A stretch of 64,000 bases of DNA from Klenkia sesuvii (lineage in GTDB: Bacteria > Actinomycetota > Actinomycetes > Mycobacteriales > Geodermatophilaceae): NCBI RefSeq assembly GCF_037083825.1, contig NZ_JBAPLU010000003.1, positions 248,001 to 312,000 on the forward strand, given 5' to 3'. How positions within the stretch are numbered: the first letter of the stretch is position 1; each line of letters starts with the position of its first letter. Shown piece after piece: positions 57,577 through 64,000 of the stretch. Both the position numbers and the translations under genes were made by a program. The notes beneath the pieces were generated by a model. It searched no databases and had not been told where the DNA came from. It saw only the letters and a list, made by a program, of their open reading frames with translations.

Positions 57577-59364
57577 TCAGCTGCCGGCGTACTCCCAGTG
57601 CCAGGGCTCCTCGCGGCCGTTGCCCTGGTCGGCCCAGGTCGGGTGGATGAAGCCGAACCGGCCGGCGTTGGCCACCATCCAGGCGTACTGCGCGGAGGAG
57701 TAGGACTCGATGCCGCCGCAGAGGTCCACCGCGAGGCCCCACCCGTGGTTGCTGGTGCCGGGTACGGCGGCCAGCGCGGGCTTCTTCCCGTACAGCGTCA
57801 CCTGGCTGGCGTAGCTGCGGTAGGAGTCGGTGATGCACAGGGGCGACCCGAAGTCCCCGGCGTAGGCCGCCGACATCGCCCGGTAGGCCGCCGCGGCGTC
57901 GCAGCGCAGGGCGTGCCCACCGGTGCCCAGCGGGCACAGCGCCGACGGCGGGATGAGGCCGTTGGGGTACCCGCCCCAGGCTCGGGTCCCGCCGTAGCTG
58001 GGCGGGTACACGGTGTTGCCGCAGGCGACCGCGAGCGCGTCGCCGGTCGGGCCGGGCACCGCCACCGGCGGCCGCGGGGCCAGGCTCGGCCGGCCCACCC
58101 CCAGCAGCTGGTCACCGGGCAACGAGCGCACCACCACGGCCCCCGCCCGGCCGTCGGCGGCCAGCATCGTCTGCGGGTCCAGCGCGATCCCCACGTGCGA
58201 CAGGCCCGCCTCCGGCGTGCCGAGGAACACCAGGTCACCGGGCAGGACGTCGGCGGGGTCCACCGCTGCGGTCGTGGCGAAGAGCTCGCCCTGGGTGGCC
58301 GGCAGCGCGACCCCCGCCGCGCCGTAGACCGCCTGCACGAGCGACCCGCAGTCGTAGGACTCCGGCCCCGCGGTCCCAGGCGCGAACGGCAGCCCCAGGT
58401 CGCCCATCGCAGCCGTGACCGCGGCGACGGTCTCGGCGGGCAGCACGAGCAGGGAAGCCGGCTGGCGGGGCAGCTGCGCCGCCCCCGGCTGCGCGGCGCC
58501 GGTGGCACCGCCCACCGGGACCAGGCCCCCGGGCAGCCCGGCGGCCGGGTCGCGCAGCTGGGCGGCGGGCGGGGGGACGACGCCGGCCGCGGTCAGCTCC
58601 GCGACGTACCCCGCCCAGGCCGCGGCGGTCTCCTGGTTCACCCGCACCTGCTCGGCCTGCAGCTGCGCCAGCTGCCGGTCGACCGCGCCCAGTGCGGCGT
58701 CGAGCTGGTCGGTCACCGCCGCCGCGGCGGCCTCCAGCTCCCCTCTCTGCGCGGTCACCTCGTCGGCCCGGGCCTGGCTCTCGGCCAGCGCGGCGTCGGC
58801 GGCCGACCGGTCGGCCAGCGCCTGCTCGCGACGCTGCTCGGCGGCCCGGAGGACCTGGTCGGTACCGGACTCGACGACGTCGAGGTACCCCAGGGCCGAG
58901 ACCACGTCGCCAGGGTCGCCGCCGGCCAGCAGCAACGACAGGGTGGTCGGTGCGCCGCCGTCGCGGTAGACGGCGGCGGCGTAGCGGGACACCGCGACCC
59001 GCTCCTGGGCCAGCACCGCCTCGGCGTCGTCGACCTCCGCGGCGGCGTCGGCGACGGCCTGCTGGGCCTGCGCCAGCCGGTCCTGCGCCGCGGTCACCGC
59101 GGCCTGGTGCTCCTGCAGGTCACCCTGGACGTCGGCCGCCTGGTCCTGCAGGGCGGTCAGCTCGGCGCTGTCGAGCACGCCCGTGGTCCCCCCGGGCTGG
59201 TCGCTCGGGGCCGCCGACGCCGGCGCCACCGCGCCCGCGACGACCGGGCCCACCAGCAGCCCGGCGGCCAGCACGGCCGCCAGGACCACGCCCCGGGCGC
59301 CCCCGCGTCGTGGGTGCCTGCCCCGCGCCCCCGTCGTCCGGCTCGCCCTCGACCGCGACCGCAC
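57577..59364 (-). CDS. Fusion of NlpC/P60 hydrolase and VanY-type D,D-carboxypeptidase
   Basis: 595 aa. Signal segment (about 20-45, VVLAAVLAAGLLVGPVV), coiled coil (55-250), NlpC/P60 domain (about 310-420; Cys in SYDCGSLVQAVYG, His in LSHVGIALD), then a VanY/M15B domain (about 470-595; SNHGWGLAVDLCGG gives HxxGxAvD, and EEPWHWEYAGS the final His). It could cut both stem-peptide and terminal D-Ala bonds. GGAGGAG is 6 nt before GTG 59364. Confidence 0.92.
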   Translation of the reverse strand: MRSRSRASRTTGARGRHPRRGGARGVVLAAVLAAGLLVGPVVAGAVAPASAAPSDQPGGTTGVLDSAELTALQDQAADVQGDLQEHQAAVTAAQDRLAQAQQAVADAAAEVDDAEAVLAQERVAVSRYAAAVYRDGGAPTTLSLLLAGGDPGDVVSALGYLDVVESGTDQVLRAAEQRREQALADRSAADAALAESQARADEVTAQRGELEAAAAAVTDQLDAALGAVDRQLAQLQAEQVRVNQETAAAWAGYVAELTAAGVVPPPAAQLRDPAAGLPGGLVPVGGATGAAQPGAAQLPRQPASLLVLPAETVAAVTAAMGDLGLPFAPGTAGPESYDCGSLVQAVYGAAGVALPATQGELFATTAAVDPADVLPGDLVFLGTPEAGLSHVGIALDPQTMLAADGRAGAVVVRSLPGDQLLGVGRPSLAPRPPVAVPGPTGDALAVACGNTVYPPSYGGTRAWGGYPNGLIPPSALCPLGTGGHALRCDAAAAYRAMSAAYAGDFGSPLCITDSYRSYASQVTLYGKKPALAAVPGTSNHGWGLAVDLCGGIESYSSAQYAWMVANAGRFGFIHPTWADQGNGREEPWHWEYAGS

Positions 59365-59510
59365 CCCGACCTCCTCCGGCGGCCGCGGCACGTCCCCGTC
59401 GACGTGCCGTGGACCACGACCGGACCGATCGTGCCTGGTCGGGGCGGGTACCGCCACCCCCGGGGCCGGCGACCCACCCCGGCGGGGGCCGGTTTGTCGG
59501 ACCCCGCCCC

Positions 59511-59516
59511 TAGCGT
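59511..59516 (+). promoter_or_regulatory. -10 box of the exonuclease/UvrC-like gene
   Basis: TAGCGT, 7 nt before GTG 59524; leaderless arrangement. Confidence 0.62.
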
Positions 59517-59523
59517 CGACGAC

Positions 59524-61365
59524 GTGACCGGCCCCTCCCCCACGCGCACCGACCGGCGGCCCCGACCCGCCGCCGTGCAGGTGACCATCGACGACCTCGG
59601 CACCCCGTTGACCGACGTCACCTTCGTGGTGGTCGACCTGGAGACGACCGGCGGGTCGGCGCACACCGACGCCATCACCGAGATCGGGGCCGTACGGGTC
59701 CGCGGCGGGGTCGTCCTGGGCGAGTTCGGCACCCTGGTCGACCCCGGGCGCGACATCCCGCCCTACGTGAGCGTGCTCACCGGCATCACCTCGACCATGG
59801 TCGCCACGGCGCCCCGCATCGAGGCGGTGCTGCCGGCGTTCCTGGAGTTCTCGCGCGGCGCGGTGCTGGTGGCGCACAACGCGCCCTTCGACATCGGCTT
59901 CCTCAAGGCCGCGTGCGCGCAGGTGGGCACCGCGTGGCCCCCGGCCGCCACGGTCGACACCGCGGTGCTCGCCCGCCGGCTGCTGACCCGCGACGAGGTG
60001 CCCAACTGCAAGCTGGGCACCCTGGCCCCCTTCTTCTCGGCCGGCACGCTGCCCACCCACCGCGCGCTCGACGACGCGAAGGCCACCGTCGACGTCCTGC
60101 ACGGCCTGCTCGAGCGGTTGGGTCCGCTGGGCATCACCTCGCTCGAGGAGCTGACCGGGCTCACCCGGCAGGTCGACCCGCAGCGCCGTCGCAAGCGGCA
60201 CCTGGCCGACGACGTCCCGCACGGGCCCGGCGTGTACGTCTTCCGGGGCCCCGGTGACGAACCGCTCTACGTCGGCACCTCCACCGACCTGCGCGCCCGG
60301 GTGCGCAGCTACTTCACCGCCGGCGAGCAGCGCAGCCGCATGACCGAGATGGTGGGCCTGGCCCAACGGGTCGAGGCGCTGCGCTGCGCCCACGACCTGG
60401 AGGCCGCCGTCCGCGAGCTGCGGCTCATCGCCCAGCACAAGCCCCGGTACAACCGCCGGTCCAGGTTCCCCGAGCGTCTGCTGTGGGTCCGGCTCACCGA
60501 CGACGCGTTCCCGCGCCTGTCGGTCGTGCGCCGCGTCCGCCCGGGCACGGGCACGTTCCTGGGTCCGTTCGCCGACCGGCGCGCGGCCGACGCCGCGGTG
60601 GCCGCGGTCCACGAGGCCCTGCCCCTGCGGCAGTGCGGGGGCCGCCTCACCCCCTCGCCCACCCACCCCGGGTGCGCGCTGGCCGGCATGGGCCGGTGCA
60701 GTGCGCCCTGCACGGGCGCGCAGAGCCGGGAGGAGTACGCAGCCACCACGGCCGTGCTGAGCGCTGCGGTCGCCGCGGACCCGGGCCGGCTGTGCGCGCC
60801 CCTGCTCGGCCGGGTCGACCGGCTGGCGCACGAGGGGCGCTTCGAGGACGCCGCCGTGCTGCGCGACCGGCTCGCCGTGCTGGTGCGGGCGCTCCGCCGG
60901 CGGCAGAGGTTGGCCCTGCTGGCCGAGGTCCCCGAGCTCACCCTGGCCCGGCCCGACGGGTCCGGGGGGTGGGCGCTCTCGGTCGTGCGTCGGGGGCGGT
61001 TGGTCGCCGCCGGGGTGGCCACCCGCGGCACCCCGGTCCGGGGCTACCTGCAGCAGTTGAAGACCACCGCCGAGACGGTGCTGGGCCCCGAGGGCGAGCT
61101 GGCCGCCTCGGTGGAGGAGGCGGAGCTGGTCCTGCGGTGGATGGAGAAACCGGGTACCCGCCTGGTCGAGGTGACCGGCACCCTCGCCTGCCGTGCGCCC
61201 GGCACCGGGGCGCTGCGCGGTTTCCTCGACCTCGTCGACGCCGGCCGGACGGCCCGCGACCCCTTCGGCGATGACCGGGCGGGCCGCACGCGGTCCCGGC
61301 CCGAGCGGGTCACCGGTGGTGCGCCCGGTCGGGCACGTCGATCGGCGCTAGCCTCGCGGGTGTGA
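59524..61365 (+). CDS. DEDD exonuclease fused to UvrC-like GIY-YIG nuclease (Rv2191-like)
   Basis: 613 aa. Exonuclease domain residues 25-200: VVDLETTGG, VAHNAPFDIGFL and HRALDDAKATVDVL (epsilon-like DEDDh). GIY-YIG domain about 225-310: GPGVYVFRGPGDEPLYVGTS. A UvrC-like middle with C-rich CGGRLTPSPTHPGC follows. The fusion suggests a DNA repair nuclease. Leaderless start at GTG 59524. Same neighbours as Rv2191. The small Lrp-like gene starts 4 bp before its stop. Confidence 0.92.
   Translation: MTGPSPTRTDRRPRPAAVQVTIDDLGTPLTDVTFVVVDLETTGGSAHTDAITEIGAVRVRGGVVLGEFGTLVDPGRDIPPYVSVLTGITSTMVATAPRIEAVLPAFLEFSRGAVLVAHNAPFDIGFLKAACAQVGTAWPPAATVDTAVLARRLLTRDEVPNCKLGTLAPFFSAGTLPTHRALDDAKATVDVLHGLLERLGPLGITSLEELTGLTRQVDPQRRRKRHLADDVPHGPGVYVFRGPGDEPLYVGTSTDLRARVRSYFTAGEQRSRMTEMVGLAQRVEALRCAHDLEAAVRELRLIAQHKPRYNRRSRFPERLLWVRLTDDAFPRLSVVRRVRPGTGTFLGPFADRRAADAAVAAVHEALPLRQCGGRLTPSPTHPGCALAGMGRCSAPCTGAQSREEYAATTAVLSAAVAADPGRLCAPLLGRVDRLAHEGRFEDAAVLRDRLAVLVRALRRRQRLALLAEVPELTLARPDGSGGWALSVVRRGRLVAAGVATRGTPVRGYLQQLKTTAETVLGPEGELAASVEEAELVLRWMEKPGTRLVEVTGTLACRAPGTGALRGFLDLVDAGRTARDPFGDDRAGRTRSRPERVTGGAPGRARRSALASRV
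61349..61354 (+). promoter_or_regulatory. -10 box of the Lrp-like gene inside the upstream CDS
   Basis: TAGCCT, 7 nt before GTG 61362, in the last codons of the UvrC-like gene. Confidence 0.58.
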
Positions 61366-61643
61366 TCACCGCCATCGTGCTCATCGACGCCGCCACCGAC
61401 TCCATCGGCGAGGTGGCCACCGCCCTCGCCGACACCGAGGGCGTCAGCGAGGTGTACTCGGTGGCCGGCGGCGGCACCGACCTGATCGCCCTGGTGCGGG
61501 TCCGCGAGTTCGACGACATCGCCGACGTCATCGCCGGCCGGATCAACAAGGTGCCCGGCGTGCTGGACACCAAGACCCACATCGCGTTCCGGGCCTACTC
61601 CCAGCACGACCTCGAGTCGGCCTTCGCCCTCGGCCTCGACTGA
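61362..61643 (+). CDS. Stand-alone Lrp/AsnC effector-binding (RAM) domain
   Basis: 93 aa. VITAIVLIDAATDSIGEVAT and TDLIALVRVREFDDIADVI form the alpha/beta RAM fold of the Lrp family; the DNA-binding helix-turn-helix is missing, which is a known single-domain type. Probably binds amino acids and modulates other regulators. Has its own TAGCCT -10 box, so it may be made separately from the nuclease. Confidence 0.9.
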   Translation: MITAIVLIDAATDSIGEVATALADTEGVSEVYSVAGGGTDLIALVRVREFDDIADVIAGRINKVPGVLDTKTHIAFRAYSQHDLESAFALGLD

Positions 61644-61690
61644 GGGGCCCCCGCCCCCACGCGCCGGGGCACCACGGAGAGCCCTCCCCG

Positions 61691-62734
61691 TCACCTCGCC
61701 TGCTGGCTCACCGCCGCCCAGCGGTCCAGCAGCGCGGCGGCCCGGCCGTCGTCCACCGCGGCCGCCGCCCGCTCCAGACCTGCCGCGAGCTGCTCGGGCA
61801 ACGAGCCCCGGTCCTGCTCGAACGACGTGAGCGCCGCTGCGGCGTTCAGCAGCACGGCGTCGCGCACCGGACCGGTCTCACCGGCCACCAGCCGTCGCAC
61901 GACGTCGGCGTTGGCCTGGGCGTCGCCACCCCGCAGGGCGTCGGGAGGGGGCGTCGGCAAGCCGAGGGCGGCCGGGTCGAGCCGGTCGGGGACGACCTCG
62001 CCGTCGCGGACGACCCAGACCGCCGAGGTGGTGGCGGTGGTCAGCTCGTCGAGCCCGTCGTCCCCCCGGAAGACCAGGCCGCGGCTCCCCCGGCGGGCGA
62101 GCACCTCCGCGAGCACCGGGGCCATCCGCGCGTCGGCGCAGCCGATCGCCACGGCGACCGGGCGGGCCGGGTTGACCAGCGGCCCGAGGAAGTTGAAGAC
62201 GGTGCCGATGCCCATCTCCCGGCGCGGCGCGGCGGTGTGCCGGTAGCCGGGGTGGAAGACCGGGGCGAAGAAGAAGCCGATCCCTGCCTCCGCCACGCAG
62301 CGCACGACACCGGCCGCCGGGAGGTCGATCACCACCCCGAGCGCCTCGAGCACGTCGGCCGACCCCGACGACGAGGACGCCGCCCGGTTGCCGTGCTTGG
62401 CCACCGGCACCCCGGCGGCGGCGGTCACCACGGCCGCCATGGTGGAGATGTTGACCGTGTGCGCGCCGTCGCCGCCGGTGCCGACGACGTCCACGCACTC
62501 GGTCGGCAGCCGGACCGGGGTGGCCTGCTCGAGCATGGTGGCCGCCAGACCGGCGACCTCGGCCGGTGCCTCCCCCTTGGCGCGCAGCGCCACCGCGAAC
62601 GCGGCGACCTGGGCCGGGGTGGCCTCGCCGGTCATGATCTCGCGCATCGCCCAGGCGGTGTCCGGCTCGTCGAGGTCCTGCCCGGCGACCAGCCGGTTCA
62701 GCAACGCCGACCACCTGGGGGCCGCGGCGGTCAT
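61691..62734 (-). CDS. trpD: Anthranilate phosphoribosyltransferase
   Basis: 347 aa. DVVGTGGDGAHTVNIST (PRPP-binding), KHGNRAASSSSGSADVLEALG and NFLGPLVNPARP are diagnostic. Second step of tryptophan synthesis. ATG 62734 overlaps the stop of the receiver-like gene. Sits away from other trp genes, beside ctaE, as in mycobacteria (Rv2192c). Confidence 0.95.
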   Translation of the reverse strand: MTAAAPRWSALLNRLVAGQDLDEPDTAWAMREIMTGEATPAQVAAFAVALRAKGEAPAEVAGLAATMLEQATPVRLPTECVDVVGTGGDGAHTVNISTMAAVVTAAAGVPVAKHGNRAASSSSGSADVLEALGVVIDLPAAGVVRCVAEAGIGFFFAPVFHPGYRHTAAPRREMGIGTVFNFLGPLVNPARPVAVAIGCADARMAPVLAEVLARRGSRGLVFRGDDGLDELTTATTSAVWVVRDGEVVPDRLDPAALGLPTPPPDALRGGDAQANADVVRRLVAGETGPVRDAVLLNAAAALTSFEQDRGSLPEQLAAGLERAAAAVDDGRAAALLDRWAAVSQQAR

Positions 62735-63165
62735 CCGCGACGGCCGGACGCGACCGGGCGGGCCCGCAGGAGGTCGGCGACCGCGCCCGGGGCGACCAGC
62801 GGGTCGACCGGGTGGGTCAGCGTGCCCTCGGCCATCGACCAGTGGGCCAGCCACCGGTCGGCCTGGCGGGCCACGAGCACCAGCACCGGGGGGCAGTCGG
62901 CGACCTCGTGCTTGAGCTGCCGACCGATGCCCATGCCCCCGGTCGGCTGGGCCTCGCCGTCCAGGACGCACAGGTCGACCCCGCCGGCGTCGACCGCCGC
63001 GACCACCTCGGCACCGGTGGCGCACTCCACCCAGCGCAGCGGGCCGACGTCGGCCGCCGGGTGGGTGCCCACCGCCGTGCGCACCGCCTCGCGGACCTCC
63101 GGTCGGTGGCTGAACACCACCACTGTGCGGGGAAGCGGTCGGGCCGCCGCGGCTGCGCTGCTCAC
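62731..63165 (-). CDS. Response-regulator receiver-like protein
   Basis: 144 aa, receiver fold only. TVVVFSHRPEVREAVRTAV opens the first strand, VDLCVLDGEAQPTGGMGI holds the possible phospho-acceptor Asp, and PPVLVLVARQADRWLAH follows. The usual acidic pair after strand 1 and the conserved Lys are not clear, so it may be a non-phosphorylated pseudo-receiver. TAGGGT lies 7 nt before GTG 63165. Co-translated with trpD (ATGA). Confidence 0.78.
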   Translation of the reverse strand: MSSAAAAARPLPRTVVVFSHRPEVREAVRTAVGTHPAADVGPLRWVECATGAEVVAAVDAGGVDLCVLDGEAQPTGGMGIGRQLKHEVADCPPVLVLVARQADRWLAHWSMAEGTLTHPVDPLVAPGAVADLLRARPVASGRRG

Positions 63166-63172
63166 GCGCCCG

Positions 63173-63178
63173 ACCCTA
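63173..63178 (-). promoter_or_regulatory. -10 box of the receiver-trpD operon
   Basis: TAGGGT on the minus strand, 7 nt from GTG 63165. Confidence 0.62.
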
Positions 63179-63421
63179 GTGCCCCAGCGCACGCCGCCGG
63201 CGGTCCGTGCGGACCGCGCGCAGATCACGGTCAGGTCACGACCGTCGTCCCTCACGGTCGCCGGCCGGGCGGGACGCGGTCGGCGTCCGCCGACCCGCCA
63301 CGGGCACCATCCGCGCCACTGCTGGGGATCGGCGCCGGGCCACTTCCCAGCTCCCTCCCGGGTTCGCCACGCCGTCGCACCCGCACTCGTCCCCCCGCTG
63401 GCGCGATGCCATGATGACGCT

Positions 63422-64000
63422 GTGACAACGGCCCCCGTGGCGAGCAGCACCTTCGACACCTCGCGGGTGCACTCCCTGACCCGACCGAACATGGTCAGCG
63501 TCGGCACGATCATCTGGCTCGCCAGCGAGCTGATGTTCTTCGCCGGGCTCTTCGCCATGTACTTCACCGCTCGTGCGCGCGCCGGGGAGCCCTGGCCGCC
63601 GCCGCCCACCGAGCTCGACCTGCCCTACGCGATGGTCTTCACGGTCATCCTGGTGGCCTCGTCGATCACCTGCCAGCTCGGCGTCTTCGCCGCCGAGCAG
63701 GGCAACGTGTACGGCCTGCGCCGCTGGTTCACGATCACCTTCGTCATGGGCCTGGTCTTCGTGCTCGGCCAGGCGAACGAGTACCGGGTCCTGGTCACCG
63801 AGCACGCGACCACGATCTCGTCCTCCACCTACGGGTCGGTCTTCTTCCTCACGACCGGTTTCCACGGCCTGCACGTCATCGGCGGCCTCGTGGCGTTCGT
63901 GTTCGTGCTCATGCGGTCCACGATGGGCCGCTTCACGCCGGCGCAGGCGACCTCCGCGATCGTGGTCTCCTACTACTGGCACTTCGTCGACGTCGTGTGG
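63422..64000 (+). CDS. ctaE: Cytochrome c oxidase subunit III, 3' end outside window
   Basis: First 193 aa of a heme-copper oxidase subunit III. VSVGTIIWLASELMFFAGLFAMYF is the conserved helix start with Glu, later FLTTGFHGLHVIGG and SYYWHFVDVVW are signature segments. Part of the aa3-type terminal oxidase; qcrC/A/B are expected next from known synteny. CATGAT lies 6 nt before GTG 63422. Frame open at the right edge. Confidence 0.94.
   Translation, partial: MTTAPVASSTFDTSRVHSLTRPNMVSVGTIIWLASELMFFAGLFAMYFTARARAGEPWPPPPTELDLPYAMVFTVILVASSITCQLGVFAAEQGNVYGLRRWFTITFVMGLVFVLGQANEYRVLVTEHATTISSSTYGSVFFLTTGFHGLHVIGGLVAFVFVLMRSTMGRFTPAQATSAIVVSYYWHFVDVVW

Noticed and set aside
56869..59523. Plus-strand frame continuous with the exonuclease/UvrC-like gene, which would give about 1498 aa
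   Set aside because: The extension is antisense to two peptidoglycan hydrolase genes and a CxxC protein gene with good ribosome binding sites. GTG 59524 has a -10 box and the expected N-terminus.

Overview
The window is about 64 kb of very GC-rich DNA (well over 70% G+C by eye). It is densely packed, with many GTG starts and ATGA/GTGA gene overlaps. Gene content points to a pigmented, aerobic, high-GC actinobacterium: LexA boxes of actinobacterial type, a carotenoid pathway with CruF/CruG-like genes, a PknL-like PASTA kinase, and the order acyltransferase, ArsA-like, SRPBCC, FadD15-like, PimB-like, NlpC/P60, exonuclease-UvrC-like, trpD, ctaE. A member of the Geodermatophilaceae (Blastococcus/Modestobacter/Geodermatophilus type) is my best guess; this is inference, not a database result. 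No rRNA, tRNA, CRISPR array, insertion sequence or prophage was seen.

Layout. 0-4.4 kb: SOS-controlled dinB (cut by the left edge), then a minus-strand operon of acyl-CoA dehydrogenase, PIG-L deacetylase, NodS-like methyltransferase and GT2 glycosyltransferase. 4.4-7.4 kb: a tiny gene made of three exact-length 24-residue repeats, directly followed by a JmjC/cupin-4 oxygenase and a Suc/Fer-like [2Fe-2S] protein. This is the strongest candidate for an undescribed peptide-modification system. 7-13 kb: ferredoxin-like protein, phosphodiesterase, two methyltransferases, an SOS-boxed DUF6504/HEPN pair, an unknown protein and a Fic protein. 13-19 kb: YbaK, GNAT, and a carotenoid end-modification operon (CrtI/CrtO-like oxidoreductase, CruF, CruG, flavin reductase), then a Phd/PIN toxin-antitoxin pair. 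19-28 kb: adenosine kinase, CDP-alcohol transferase, lipase, asparagine synthetase, a helix-hairpin-helix protein, an ABC exporter operon and a UPF0303 protein.

28-42 kb: metF, GGPP synthase, crtI, crtB, an Rv2175c-like protein, an alpha-hydroxy-acid oxidase, PknL, a secreted subtilase, threonine aldolase, class II DAHP synthase, an NmrA-like reductase and an Rv2179c-like exoribonuclease. 42-47 kb: a self-contained catabolic cassette (SDR divergent from Baeyer-Villiger monooxygenase, alpha/beta hydrolase and TetR) with two palindromic operators in the divergent promoter. 46.7-64 kb: a conserved envelope and respiration block running from the acyltransferase to ctaE, which is cut by the right edge. 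From memory, the order from metF to ctaE follows Mycobacterium tuberculosis Rv2172c-Rv2193, with crtI/crtB sitting where mptA would be.

Two regulatory themes run through the window. First, most transcription-unit heads show a TAnnnT-like -10 box 6-7 nt before the ATG/GTG, so leaderless transcription looks common and was used here to choose several starts. Second, clear palindromic operators mark the regulated units: LexA boxes at dinB and DUF6504, twin TetR-type sites at the monooxygenase cassette, a perfect 20-bp palindrome before the subtilase, and a CCTACTC-type site before the acyl-CoA synthetase.
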